The notes: generated by a model from the letters alone, not told the origin. Shown: positions 45,705-54,590, counted from the first letter of the stretch. The stretch: DNA of 64,000 bases from Roseiarcus sp963829505 (GCA_963829505.1 CAWHIL010000001.1:1426001-1490000); one strand, 5' to 3'. Translations and numbers: made by a program.

Positions 45705-46079
45705 CTAGTGCGCGGTCATCTGGATCGCCTCGATCTGCTTCTTCGCGGGCTCGAACGCGGCCGTGAACACCGCCCTGGTCAAATGGGCGATCTGTCGGCT
45801 ATCGCTGACGGCGGCTTCAACCCCTTCCTTGATCAACCGCTGCTGCAATTCGATGAACTCCGTTGGGCTTTTCACTGCGGCCAAAGCCTGCAGCGCAGCG
45901 CTCAGGTTGTTGGCGTTCTTTGCCGCCAATTCCTGATATGCCTTGGCCAACTCCTGGACGGCCGCTTTGTAGGCGTTGCGGCTGTCGGTCAGAGCGACGG
46001 CGGCTCTTGAGACGTGGCCGGTCTCTATCGCAGCATCGGCCTTGGTCTTGACGATCTTCTCAGCGATTGAGTTGGCCAT
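45705..46079 (-). CDS. phasin family protein
   Basis: A 124-aa protein, helix-rich with repeated Ala/Gln/Glu (VAALTDSRNAYKAAVQELAK, then an LQALAAVKSPTEFIELQQRL segment), typical of Phasin_2. Phasins coat polyhydroxyalkanoate granules, and many are stress induced. A copy of the GTGAGTA-like motif (GGTAGTTTCCGAA) lies about 70-85 bases upstream. Confidence 0.88.
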   Translation of the reverse strand: MANSIAEKIVKTKADAAIETGHVSRAAVALTDSRNAYKAAVQELAKAYQELAAKNANNLSAALQALAAVKSPTEFIELQQRLIKEGVEAAVSDSRQIAHLTRAVFTAAFEPAKKQIEAIQMTAH

Positions 46080-46147
46080 TGTTGGATGTCCTTCAGAAAT
46101 GAGCGTTTTCGCTCGTCGAGCCTAACCAGCCGCCGAATGGCCGCAAG

Positions 46148-46167
46148 ATTCGGAAACTACCTATCGG
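46148..46167 (-). promoter_or_regulatory. GTGAGTAnTTTCCGAG-type motif upstream of phasin gene
   Basis: Reads GATAGGTAGTTTCCGAAT on the minus strand, about 70 bases before the phasin ATG. This is a weaker copy (GGTAG for TGAGTAG). Confidence 0.45.
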
Positions 46168-46188
46168 CCGCGGTGGCAAGGAAGAACA

Positions 46189-46293
46189 ATGTCCGACGGG
46201 TCGAACCCGACCAAACACGAAGAGACCCAATCGGAGACATCGGTTGGCTGCGCCGACATCTATTCGGACTGCTCCCTCGATACGATGCAGTAA
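46189..46293 (+). CDS. 34-residue small protein with its own terminator
   Basis: ATG 46189 is preceded by AAGGAAG at a good distance. The frame runs MSDGSNPTKHEETQSETSVG then CADIYSDCSLDTMQ and stops with TAA at 46291-46293. Third positions are strongly G/C, as in real genes here. It is acidic, polar, has two cysteines spaced by six residues (C-ADIYSD-C) and no membrane segment. A perfect 12-bp GAAA-loop hairpin begins at the stop codon. It is divergent from the phasin gene. No family recognised. Confidence 0.6.
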   Translation: MSDGSNPTKHEETQSETSVGCADIYSDCSLDTMQ

Positions 46294-46319
46294 GGGGCCG
46301 GAGGAAACTCCGGCCCCTT
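46292..46319 (+). terminator. strong intrinsic terminator-like hairpin
   Basis: AAGGGGCCGGAG (46292-46303), loop GAAA, CTCCGGCCCCTT (308-319 of the same line, i.e. 46308-46319): a perfect 12-bp stem with a GNRA loop directly after the 34-codon gene. Confidence 0.75.
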
Positions 46320-46577
46320 GCTGTCAGAGAGCGAATTGCGGCTAGCCTCTTGAATGTTTTTTGATGTGAAGACTCTGCCCGTGGACGACTCCGACGCTGC
46401 CTAGCATCGTCAATTTCGGCTTTTGCATATTGATGTGGATCAACGGAGAGCTAGGTGAGCTCGAATTCCTTGCAGGAGCACTCGTCTGGCCCAGGCTTGG
46501 AACGAGGCCAGATGTTGCGCACCTGGGAACGAACTTGATGCTCGCGTCATCATGGCGTCGTGAATTGGGGGTGACTG
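46320..46577. other. intergenic
   Basis: No gene recognised. Confidence 0.3.
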
Positions 46578-46795
46578 ATGATCCGATGGTTCCGGCGTCG
46601 CCGTCGGGCCCCACGGCTGACCTACGCCGAGGCCGAGGAGCTTGTCCGCGACACGTCGGCGAGGCCTACGGCGAGGGCCACCGGCGGGAACGTGACCTGG
46701 GCCTTCCTGACGGTACAACCTATGCCGGCCGGATCTTGGCGCACCGTAAGCGCTGTTCTGGCCGCACCTTTTTCGGCGCGGGCGAGGGGACATAG
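46578..46795 (+). pseudogene. small hypothetical gene, probably frameshifted
   Basis: ATG 46578 gives MIRWFRRRRRAPRLTYAEAE, then ELVRDTS, after which another frame reads EAYGEGHRRERDLGLPDGTT and AGRILAHRKRCSG. Together they look like one small basic helical protein of a kind common in this group (YEA...RER pattern). The frame change is near 46670. Low certainty. Confidence 0.35.
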
Positions 46796-46879
46796 TCAGA
46801 GCGTTGGGGGGTTCGACACGTGTCGATTTCAGAGCGTAACCTACCAGCGGCAACGTGTGCTCAGAGCCAATTTTAGCGC

Positions 46880-47022
46880 GTTCGCCGAGCCGTCGGCGAA
46901 TGACTGCTCCGTGCGCGAGGGGGACGGAAGGAGTCGACGTCAAGCGGACCTCGCGGGTCGCGACCGCGAACGTCGCAAGTAGGAGGGCGAGCGGTCGCAG
47001 ACCCGCGCAAACTGGAGGGCAG
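46880..47022 (+). repeat. dispersed intergenic repeat, copy 5
   Basis: Opens with GTTCGCC gagccgt CGGCGAA and then follows copy 2 at about 90% identity over ~100 bases (AAGCGGACCTCG, GCGACCGCGAACGTCGCAAG, GCGCAAACTGGAGGGCAG). Confidence 0.8.
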
Positions 47023-47110
47023 ACGAGCGCTCTGAGCGGGCCTCGGCGGGCGCCCCGACGCAAATCCGCTCATCGGTGCGGAGGGCCGCGTCTGTGCTGG
47101 GTACGATGCT

Positions 47111-47647
47111 TCATGTCCCGTCGAACGCCTTGTCGTCGCACCGAGCCTTGCCGATTTCGTCGGCTATAATGGAGAGCTGCCAGACTGAGTTCTTGGCTTG
47201 GGCTTCCCCGTCCCTCACGGAGTTGAAGTGCAGGTCCGCGAGCCGGCATATCAGCCTGTTCGGCGCCGCTTGCGGCCTGATCCGGAGCAGCGACTCCCGG
47301 GCCTTATCGTAGTCCCGCAGCTTGTCATACAGGATCACGAGCGCGGCCGCCGTCGACCTGGACTTGCCGGCCCAGCAGTGCACCAGGATATCGTCTTCCT
47401 CGGTCAGCAGCGACGAGAAGTACAGTATCTGCTCGATCGTGTGTTGGTTGGGGGAGTAGGGACCGATCTGCTGCTCGTGGTCCGAGACCCCTATCCTGTG
47501 TATGTACGTCTGAGCGGCCAGGTCGGGCGGGAACCCGTCATGATACGGGACGTGGCAGAACGGCTCAATCAGCGTCAGGATCTTTGTCAGCTTCCTCTGC
47601 TGCTGTATTCGCGGGACGTCCTCGTAGTTAGAGATCGTTAGATGCAT
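47111..47647 (-). CDS. tyrosine / dual-specificity phosphatase family protein
   Basis: A 178-aa protein with the PTP signature VHCWAGKSRSTAAAL near residue 90: the nucleophilic Cys, the P-loop and Arg are all there. A general-acid Asp could be in SDHEQQIGPY near 55. It dephosphorylates phosphotyrosine or other phosphates in the cytoplasm. It is alone; the C-terminus (ICRLADLHFNSVRDGEAQAK) is helical. Partner kinase unknown. Confidence 0.85.
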   Translation of the reverse strand: MHLTISNYEDVPRIQQQRKLTKILTLIEPFCHVPYHDGFPPDLAAQTYIHRIGVSDHEQQIGPYSPNQHTIEQILYFSSLLTEEDDILVHCWAGKSRSTAAALVILYDKLRDYDKARESLLRIRPQAAPNRLICRLADLHFNSVRDGEAQAKNSVWQLSIIADEIGKARCDDKAFDGT

Positions 47648-47883
47648 CGCCGCTCATCAGAATCTTGTACCCGTTTCTCGTCGACGTCTTCTGGTTTCGC
47701 CCCCAATTCTTGAGAATTTTTATGCCCCTTCCGGGTCGCCGCCGGAACGGAGCGTTCCAAATCCCGTGCATGCACTCCTCGGTTACGCGGCGGAATCATT
47801 TCGCGCTAAGGGCGGGCTGCGAAAAAGTGGGAACCCGTTTTTCGCAAGCGCGAGCGGCGATTCAACTGAAACGCCGCTAGCCC
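47648..47883. other. intergenic
   Basis: The gap must hold the phosphatase promoter. Nothing else recognised. Confidence 0.3.
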
Positions 47884-48372
47884 TCAGGGGTCAGACTTGC
47901 GCGACGGCGCCATCGTGGCGTCCGCGGCGCGGGACGCCAACGGATTGGCGCCGCTTCCGGGCTGAGGCGGAAAGAAGGCCGAGACTGCGAAGACGATGAG
48001 CATCATGATGGTGATGGCGCAAAGTGCCATGACGCTCTGCCGCTTCCGCAGGCCGGTCGCCGCAAATCGGCTATCCGCCCTCCGGACATTGGCCTTCGGC
48101 AACAGCGCAACAAGATCCGCGCCACTCGCCTGTAAAGGCATGGCGCTCGCCGGCTCGCCCGGCAGAGCGTCAATCAGCGAGGTCAATCGCACCGCGGCCG
48201 CTTCCCTCGGCATCCGCGCGAGGCGGGCGGCCTCCTGCCAGGGATCGACGTCAAGCCTGGCGAGCGCGGAAAGGACGCTGAGCGTCGTTCCATTGCGATC
48301 CTCACCGATCGGGGCGCACAGAAATTCGTCGAACTCTGGCCCGATGAGAGGTGACAGCGCGGCATGCGTCAT
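47884..48372 (-). CDS. membrane-anchored protein of unknown function coupled to a response regulator
   Basis: ATG 48372 overlaps the regulator's stop (ATGA). The 162 residues contain an N-terminal soluble domain (PEFDEFLCAPIGEDRNGTTL, LARLDVDPWQEAARLARMP) and one membrane helix near 122-142 (MALCAITIMMLIVFAVSAFF), then a short serine/alanine tail. The first domain might bind the regulator or sense the cytoplasm. No family name recognised. Confidence 0.65.
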   Translation of the reverse strand: MTHAALSPLIGPEFDEFLCAPIGEDRNGTTLSVLSALARLDVDPWQEAARLARMPREAAAVRLTSLIDALPGEPASAMPLQASGADLVALLPKANVRRADSRFAATGLRKRQSVMALCAITIMMLIVFAVSAFFPPQPGSGANPLASRAADATMAPSRKSDP

Positions 48373-48770
48373 GTCAGCCCCAATTCCTTCTCTTCCTTCG
48401 CGACACGGTCGCTGACCTCCGGCGCCAGCGCCTGTTGAATCGCTCGCTCCAGTTCCGACACGCGGAAGGGCTTTCGGATGAGGACAGTGTGAGGACCCAA
48501 CGGCAGGCCTCTCACCGCATCGCCCGTGACAAACACATGCGGGACAAACCCGCCTCGAAGGATCTTCTTGAGGGCCGCCATGCCCCTCGCTCCCCCAAAA
48601 TCGACATCGACGATCATCAGATCCGGGCGCCAATGCGCGGCGGCGGCCGTCGCATCGGCAACATTGCGCTCTACAGCGCAGACGATGTGACCGAGACCCT
48701 CGAGCGTTTCCGCGAGCAATCCGCCGATCATCGCGTCGTCTTCCACGATCAGGGTGCGCAGCGCCTTCAT
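48369..48770 (-). CDS. single-domain response regulator
   Basis: A 133-aa receiver: LIVEDDAMIGGLLAETLEGL with the acidic pair near residue 10, phospho-acceptor Asp in LMIVDVDFGGARG near 54, VFVTGDAV (Thr near 81) and IRKPFRVSEL (Lys near 101). It has no output domain, so it acts through protein partners. It is translated with the membrane protein that follows. The big hybrid kinase at 49334 is divergent and nearby and might phosphorylate it. Confidence 0.87.
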   Translation of the reverse strand: MKALRTLIVEDDAMIGGLLAETLEGLGHIVCAVERNVADATAAAAHWRPDLMIVDVDFGGARGMAALKKILRGGFVPHVFVTGDAVRGLPLGPHTVLIRKPFRVSELERAIQQALAPEVSDRVAKEEKELGLT

Positions 48771-48862
48771 CGACTAACCTCCCCACCCGCCCCGCGTCCG
48801 CACCCAGAAGGCGACGGTGCAAGGATACGTGCGGAGATAGGATGGCGCGATCGAGGACTGGC

Positions 48863-49156
48863 TCACCGTCGAAGCACCCGCGCGCCTGCGTAGCCGATCC
48901 CGGCCGCGATCATTAGCGCAACAACGGGCTGGTTCTGAACAAAAAGCTGGAGCGCCTTCGTCGAGCGGTCGCCCTCGGCGCCGGCCCGCTGACCGAGGAC
49001 TCTGAGACGCCGTTCGACCTCGTTGGCGGCGTTCTGAACCGTGTTTGTCGCGCCGCCTTTCATGTGCTCGATCAAGTTCGCGACATCGCGCTTCAACGCG
49101 TCGACGTCCTCACGAAACAACGCGAGATCCGACTCAACCTTTACCGCTGCGTTCAT
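48863..49156 (-). CDS. DUF883 (ElaB/YqjD-like) membrane protein
   Basis: A 97-aa protein: an amphipathic helical part (FREDVDALKRDVANLIEHMK) followed by a C-terminal hydrophobic helix with a glycine pattern (QPVVALMIAAGIGYAGARVL) and terminal Arg-Arg. In E. coli such proteins tie ribosomes to the inner membrane in stationary phase. The motif CCGTGAGTAGATTCCGAA lies 84-101 bases upstream. Confidence 0.87.
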   Translation of the reverse strand: MNAAVKVESDLALFREDVDALKRDVANLIEHMKGGATNTVQNAANEVERRLRVLGQRAGAEGDRSTKALQLFVQNQPVVALMIAAGIGYAGARVLRR

Positions 49157-49239
49157 GGCGCCTAAGTCTCCAACGGTCGCGAAGCCTTGGTCTTCTGCGC
49201 CTCAACCGACCATGGTTGAAGTTGCTCCGTCGCGAAAGA

Positions 49240-49257
49240 TTCGGAATCTACTCACGG
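49240..49257 (-). promoter_or_regulatory. GTGAGTAnTTTCCGAG-type motif upstream of DUF883 gene
   Basis: CCGTGAGTAGATTCCGAA on the minus strand, ending 84 bases before ATG 49156. Confidence 0.6.
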
Positions 49258-49333
49258 CTCAGGCTCCCGTTCGCTTGCTCGCACAGGTGAGACTAGCGTC
49301 GAATGGGGATCGCAATCGCCTGCGCATTCTGCT

Positions 49334-52300
49334 ATGGTTTCTTCGTCGTTCCGCCGGGGCGCTGCTCTTCGAGAAAGATTGCAGAATTTGCCTGGAGGCC
49401 TCCAACACGCCACTGAGGGGAAGCGATCGCGCTGGATAGCGAGACCCCTCTCCGCTAGCAAAACCGAGGATTTCCCGGTCGTCGCCATCGGGGCCTCCGC
49501 GGGCGGACTTGAGGCGTGCCGGAAGCTTCTGGACGCGCTGCCGGCCGGCAACGGCATGGCCTTTATCATCGTGCAGCATCTGGACCCGAGCCACGAGAGC
49601 CTGATGGTCGATCTGCTTGCGGGCCACACGGCGATGCCGGTCCTGCTGGCGATCGACGGAACGCCGATCGAACGCGAGCGCGTCTATGTCATTCCGCCTG
49701 GGGTCTATCTGTCGGTCGACGACAAGAGCGCGTTACGGATCTCGAAGCCGCAGGCGCGCCACGGCGCGCGGCTTCCTTTCGACTTCCTACTGAATTCGCT
49801 GGCTCGCGAATATGGATCGCGCGCGGTCTGCGTGGTTCTTTCCGGAACCGGCGCCGACGGCAGTGTTGGCCTGAAGTCCGTAAAGGCGAAAGGCGGCCTC
49901 GTCATCGCCCAGGACATGCACGAAGCCGACTATGAGGGCATGCCGCGTAGCGCGGTCGCAACCGGCGCGGTCGATCTCGTGCTGCGCGCCGCGAAGATCG
50001 CGGAGGCGCTGGTCGCACGGGAGCGTGGCCAGGTCTTCCTGCCGGAGGCCCCAAAATCGCCCGCATTGAAGTCGGTGGAAGACTTCCTGTCGGATATTAT
50101 CGCTGTCCTGCGCACGAAGACAGCGCATGACTTCACGCTTTACAAGCACGGCACGCTCGAGCGGCGCGTCGAGCGGCGGATGGCGATCGCGGGCATAAAG
50201 ACCGCCGCAGATTATTTCGATTTGCTGCGCCGGGACGCAAACGAGCGCGATCAGCTCTCAAGGGATTTGCTAATCAATGTCACGGGCTTTTTTCGCGACG
50301 CGGGGGTCTTCGAATATCTGGCCGAGAGCGTCATTCCCGGCCTCGTGCGCGACCATCCGGTCGAACGGCCGCTCAGAATCTGGATCGCTGGCTGCAGTTC
50401 GGGAGAGGAGACTTATTCCCTCGCCATGCTTTTTCGCGACCAGATCGAAGCCTCGAAACGAGAGATCAAGTTGCAGATTTTCGCGACAGACGTCGATCCG
50501 GACGCAGTGGCGAGCGCTCGCGACGGTCTCTATCCCGACTCGATCGAGGCGGACGTGTCGCCAGAGCGACTGGCGCGGTTTTTCTCCAAGGAGGATAACA
50601 GTTACCGCATTTCGGCGGAACTGCGCGCGAACGTCGTGTTCACGGTGCACGACGTGCTCGCCGACCCGCCGTTCTCGCGTCTCGATTTCGTATCGTGCCG
50701 GAATCTTCTGATTTATCTGCTCCCGGAGGCGCAGTCCAAGGTCATCTCCATCCTCCACTTCGCCTTGCGCGAAGGCGGGCTTCTGCTCGTCGGGGATGCC
50801 GAGACGGTCGGCGTCGCCGACGGACGCTTCGTCGCCGTGGCCAAGCCCCAACGCCTTTACCGTCGCGTCGGCGGCGCCCGGCCGGGCGATTTCGCCCTGT
50901 CGCCGAACGCCGCCGGCGGTTCCCGGTTGCGGGAGCGTCGCGGCCCGGCATCCGCGCCTTCGCGCCAGAGCGAGCTTGCCGAGCTTTGTCGGCGGATGGT
51001 GCTGGACGCCTATGGACCAGCCGCCGTGCTGATCAACCGCAAACTCGAATGTCTCTACTTCCAGGGGGCCGTGGATCGTTATCTCAAGGTCGGAGCGGGT
51101 CGGCCCGTCAATGATCTGATCTCCATGGCGCGCGAGGGCGTGCGCACGAAGCTGAGATCGGCTGTCGAGCGCGCGTTGAGCGAAAACGCCCGGGTCGTCA
51201 TGCCGGGCGCCCGGACGAAGGGGGCTGAAGGCGCAGCATTCCTCAGCATCATCGTGACACCCGCCCCGCGCGACTACGAAGACCTGTTGCAGGTCTGCTT
51301 CGTCGAAGAGCCGGCGCCGCAAGCCGGCCGGAGCGGCGGCGTGACGCCTGCGGACGTTCCCAGGCTCGTCGAGCTCGAACGAGAGCTCGAGGCGACGAAG
51401 ACCGAATTGCAAGGCGCCCTCCGCAACCTCGAGATCTCGAGCGAAGAGCAGATGGCGATCAACGAGGAGGCGTTGTCCGTCAACGAGGAGTACCAATCGA
51501 CGAACGAGGAGCTGCTCGCCTCAAAGGAAGAGCTTCAGTCGCTCAACGAGGAGCTGACCGCCCTCAACAGCCAGTTGCAGGAAACCCTCGAACGTCAGCG
51601 CACGACCGCGGACGATTTGCAGAACGTGCTTTACAGCACCAAAGTCGCGACGATCTTTCTCGATACCCGTTTCAACATCCGATTCTTCACGCCGGAGACG
51701 AAAACGCTTTTCAATGTCATTCCGGGCGACGTCGGGCGCCCGCTCACTGACCTCAAGTCGCTCGCGGCCGACGAGGCGCTCGTGGAAGACGCCCAATCCG
51801 TCCTCAAGACTCAGACGCCGGTCGAGCGGGAGATCGAAGGCCAGAGCGGCGCCTGGTTTGTCCGCCGGATCATGCCGTACCGCGCCGGCGACCAGAACAT
51901 CGAGGGCGTCGTCATCACCTATGAAGACGTCACCGAACGGCGGCGGACGGCGGAGGCGCTCAGCGACGCCAAGCGTCAAGCCGAATTGGCGAGCATCGCC
52001 AAGACGCGCTTCCTCGCTGCGGCAAGCCACGACCTGCGGCAGCCATTGCAAACCCTGACGCTCCTCAAGGGCTTGCTGGCGAAGAATGTGGTCGGAGAGA
52101 AGGCTCAACTGTTGCTGGGCCGCGTCGATGACGCCTTGGACGCCATGACGGGCATGCTGAACACGCTCCTCGACATCAACCAGATCGAAGTCGGCGCCGT
52201 TAAACCCGAAATCGGCGACTTCCCTGTGAAGGGCCTGTTTGACAGTCTCAGGGAAGAACTGGCTTATCACGCGCAGGCAGCCGGACTCGTTCTCCGCGTC

Positions 52301-53785
52301 GTCCCTTGCGCACTGTCCATTCGGAGCGATCGGCGCCTGCTCGAGCAGATGCTGCGCAACCTGATTTCGAACGCCCTGAAATATACACCGCGCGGCAGTG
52401 TGCTCCTCGGCTGCCGGCGCCGCCAGGGCAAATTGCGCATCGAGGTCTGGGACACCGGGATCGGCATTCCGGAGTCCGAGTTGAAGGCGATTTTCGAAGA
52501 GTACCATCAGCTGGACAACGCCGCCCGCCAGCGCAGCCAGGGGCTGGGCCTCGGCCTCTCGATCGTCAAAAGCCTTGGCGAACTCCTCCATCACCCGATC
52601 CGGGTGCGCTCGCTTCAAGCCAAAGGATCGGTCTTCTCGATCGAAGTACCGCTGACGCCAGGCGCCCACATTCAGGCGGCTGGTTCAAAGCCGCCGGCGG
52701 CTGCTGACGCATCGACGCATGCGGCGCCGCGCAAGGGAGCAATCCTGATCATCGAGGACGACCCGGAAGTCCGGGAGCACCTCGAACTGTTCCTGAACGA
52801 AGAGGGCTATCAGACGTCGACGGTCGTCGACGGCCACGCCGCGCTAGGACTGCTGGCTCGGGGGGCAATGCGGCCCGATCTGGTCCTCGCCGACTACAAT
52901 CTCCCGAATGTCATGAACGGAGTTCAAGTCTCCGAAGAACTGAACCGGCACCTCGGTCGGCGAGTCCCATTCATCATACTTACCGGCGATATATCGACCA
53001 AGACCTTGCGCGATATCGCGCTTAACGACTGCGTGCATCTCCACAAGCCCGTTAAACTCAACGATTTGACGCGGGCTATCGAGAAACTCCTGGCGAAGCC
53101 GCCCGAGCCGCTCGCCTCGCCTCCTCATCGCGCGAATGAAGGCCCGATCGCCTCCGGCGGAGCCACGATTGTCGTCGTCGACGACGACGACCTTGTTCGC
53201 GAGACGATACGCGCCGTGCTCGAGGACGAGGGTCGCGCCGTCGAGACCTATGCAAGCTGCGAGGCCTTTCTCAAGGCCCTTGATCCCGGCAAGTCCGCAT
53301 GCCTGCTGATCGACGCCTATCTTCCGGGAATGAGCGGGCTCGAATTGCTCGAGAAGCTCTACAAGGACGGGCATCGCTTTCCGGCGATCATGATCACCGG
53401 CAACGCCGATGTGTCGATGGCGGTTGAGGCCATGAAAGCGGGCGCGCTCGATTTCATCGAGAAGCCGATCGGTCGCGAAGAACTTGTCGCCAGCATCGAC
53501 CGGGCTCTCGAACTGTCCGAGGATTCGAGCAAATTGACGCAGCTGCGAGAGGAGGCCGTGGCTCATCTCGCGGGCCTGACGCCGCGTCAGCGCGACGTGA
53601 TGGAACGGGTGCTAGCCGGCGAACCCAGCAAGAATATTGCGACCGATCTCAAAATCAGCCAGCGCACCGTCGAGAATCACCGCGCCGCCATCATGAAGAG
53701 AACCGGGTCGAGGTCGCTGCCGGCGCTCGCCCGGCTGGCGCTCCTCGCCTCGCGCGGCGAAGGAGAGCGGCCGAACGCACCCTAG
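49334..53785 (+). CDS. CheB-CheR fusion hybrid histidine kinase with two receivers and LuxR output
   Basis: A 1483-aa multidomain protein in one frame. CheB-type methylesterase about 45-232 (VVAIGASAGG, VVLSGTGADG), CheR methyltransferase about 246-510 (FFRDAGVFEYL, AGCSSGEETYSLAM, CRNLLIYL), coiled coil about 680-760, PAS about 765-870, HisKA with phospho-His in AASHDLRQPLQTL near 897, HATPase (NLISNALKYTPRG, DTGIGIP, GLGLGLSIV), REC1 about 1135-1255, REC2 about 1279-1396 and a FixJ-like LuxR HTH about 1412-1470 (LTPRQRDVMERVL, ISQRTVENHRAAIM). Sensing, phosphorelay and DNA binding may thus all be in one chain. No che operon adjoins, so it is probably a stress or metabolic sensor. Start codon uncertain. 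Confidence 0.92.
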   Translation: MVSSSFRRGAALRERLQNLPGGLQHATEGKRSRWIARPLSASKTEDFPVVAIGASAGGLEACRKLLDALPAGNGMAFIIVQHLDPSHESLMVDLLAGHTAMPVLLAIDGTPIERERVYVIPPGVYLSVDDKSALRISKPQARHGARLPFDFLLNSLAREYGSRAVCVVLSGTGADGSVGLKSVKAKGGLVIAQDMHEADYEGMPRSAVATGAVDLVLRAAKIAEALVARERGQVFLPEAPKSPALKSVEDFLSDIIAVLRTKTAHDFTLYKHGTLERRVERRMAIAGIKTAADYFDLLRRDANERDQLSRDLLINVTGFFRDAGVFEYLAESVIPGLVRDHPVERPLRIWIAGCSSGEETYSLAMLFRDQIEASKREIKLQIFATDVDPDAVASARDGLYPDSIEADVSPERLARFFSKEDNSYRISAELRANVVFTVHDVLADPPFSRLDFVSCRNLLIYLLPEAQSKVISILHFALREGGLLLVGDAETVGVADGRFVAVAKPQRLYRRVGGARPGDFALSPNAAGGSRLRERRGPASAPSRQSELAELCRRMVLDAYGPAAVLINRKLECLYFQGAVDRYLKVGAGRPVNDLISMAREGVRTKLRSAVERALSENARVVMPGARTKGAEGAAFLSIIVTPAPRDYEDLLQVCFVEEPAPQAGRSGGVTPADVPRLVELERELEATKTELQGALRNLEISSEEQMAINEEALSVNEEYQSTNEELLASKEELQSLNEELTALNSQLQETLERQRTTADDLQNVLYSTKVATIFLDTRFNIRFFTPETKTLFNVIPGDVGRPLTDLKSLAADEALVEDAQSVLKTQTPVEREIEGQSGAWFVRRIMPYRAGDQNIEGVVITYEDVTERRRTAEALSDAKRQAELASIAKTRFLAAASHDLRQPLQTLTLLKGLLAKNVVGEKAQLLLGRVDDALDAMTGMLNTLLDINQIEVGAVKPEIGDFPVKGLFDSLREELAYHAQAAGLVLRVVPCALSIRSDRRLLEQMLRNLISNALKYTPRGSVLLGCRRRQGKLRIEVWDTGIGIPESELKAIFEEYHQLDNAARQRSQGLGLGLSIVKSLGELLHHPIRVRSLQAKGSVFSIEVPLTPGAHIQAAGSKPPAAADASTHAAPRKGAILIIEDDPEVREHLELFLNEEGYQTSTVVDGHAALGLLARGAMRPDLVLADYNLPNVMNGVQVSEELNRHLGRRVPFIILTGDISTKTLRDIALNDCVHLHKPVKLNDLTRAIEKLLAKPPEPLASPPHRANEGPIASGGATIVVVDDDDLVRETIRAVLEDEGRAVETYASCEAFLKALDPGKSACLLIDAYLPGMSGLELLEKLYKDGHRFPAIMITGNADVSMAVEAMKAGALDFIEKPIGREELVASIDRALELSEDSSKLTQLREEAVAHLAGLTPRQRDVMERVLAGEPSKNIATDLKISQRTVENHRAAIMKRTGSRSLPALARLALLASRGEGERPNAP

Positions 53786-53943
53786 GAATTTGCGGCGCTC
53801 ACGCCTTCATCCCGCGAGAACATGACCAAGAGCCGCCAGGGGACGAATTCGATCGCAAACGATTTTGGTTGTGGCCAGGATCGGCGCCGAAGGATCGCGC
53901 CGGGGACGCCGAATGGCCAAAACCAGAGAACACGAACGGACAG

Positions 53944-54228
53944 CTATGAGAGCCGCAGCCGATAGGAAGCAGACACGCATCGTGCGATTGCTGTCGAGAC
54001 GTTCGGAGGTTTGCGACCCTCGGCCGTTCCAGTGGTCGAACGCCCGGGCGTCGTCAAAGCCTCGGATTCGAGCCCTCCGAGACCGCCAACAAGCCAAAGC
54101 ACCACGAGAGCTAGAAGCAGCAAGCCAAGAACGCCTCCGAGCCCGGAGCCTCCGTAGCGGCCATGAGCATAGTACCCTCCCCCGCCAAAGAGAAAAATCA
54201 AAACGAGGATGATAAGAATCGTACTCAT
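53944..54228 (-). CDS. DUF3309-like small membrane protein with extended tail
   Basis: Residues 1-52 (STILIILVLIFLFGGGGYYA, then GLGGVLGLLLLALVVLWLVG) are two hydrophobic segments separated by a Gly/Tyr-rich turn, as in DUF3309 proteins of about 50 residues. The rest (about 40 residues, basic) is unlike the family and may be readthrough after loss of the original stop. Likely inner membrane. Confidence 0.65.
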   Translation of the reverse strand: MSTILIILVLIFLFGGGGYYAHGRYGGSGLGGVLGLLLLALVVLWLVGGLGGLESEALTTPGRSTTGTAEGRKPPNVSTAIARCVSASYRLRLS

Positions 54229-54283
54229 GACATCGCCTCTCCTGAAGCCTTCTTAGCCGCGCAGGGCGGCGCAGAGGATTCGG

Positions 54284-54466
54284 CTATTTCTTCACCGCGT
54301 CGCTGACCGCGTCGTTCAGGCCGCCGACAGCGTTCTGGATTTTGCCGACGGCCTTCTCGGTCTTGCCGTCGCTCTGCAACTTCGCGTCGCCGACCGCCTT
54401 GCCGATCGCCTCTTTGGCGGCGCCTTTAATTTCCTTGATCGACCCGGCGACTCTGTTCTTGTCCAT
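54284..54466 (-). CDS. CsbD family stress protein
   Basis: A 60-aa protein: DKNRVAGSIKEIKGAAKEAI, then GKAVGDAKLQSDGKTEKAVG matches the CsbD family well. CsbD-like proteins are general-stress proteins of unknown mechanism. A GAGAGG ribosome site lies upstream. The motif GCGTGAGTACTTTCCGAG sits about 105-122 bases before the ATG. Confidence 0.9.
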   Translation of the reverse strand: MDKNRVAGSIKEIKGAAKEAIGKAVGDAKLQSDGKTEKAVGKIQNAVGGLNDAVSDAVKK

Positions 54467-54570
54467 GACTGCCTCTCCCCTACGTCTTGCGGGAACGCGT
54501 GACGCGCTTGGATTTGCGCAGATTGCACCCTGCGTTGTCACGCTAGGGGACAAGCGCGAGGGCAGACAGC

Positions 54571-54590
54571 CTCGGAAAGTACTCACGCGA
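54571..54590 (-). promoter_or_regulatory. GTGAGTAnTTTCCGAG-type motif upstream of csbD-like gene
   Basis: TCGCGTGAGTACTTTCCGAG on the minus strand, about 105 bases before ATG 54466. Confidence 0.6.

Noticed and set aside
42760..46010. Three long plus-strand frames (42760-43833, 43758-44747, 44835-46010)
   Set aside because: They are antisense to the intact PFOR subunits and phasin and have the Arg/Asp/Val-rich look of GC shadow frames.
46440..47063. 207-codon minus-strand frame over copy 5 of the dispersed repeat
   Set aside because: Its similarity to another frame (22830-23141) comes only from the repeat itself; neither has a ribosome site or consistent length.
50270..52669. Minus-strand frames of 408 and 382 codons inside the hybrid kinase gene
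   Set aside because: Shadow frames of a clearly conserved plus-strand protein.
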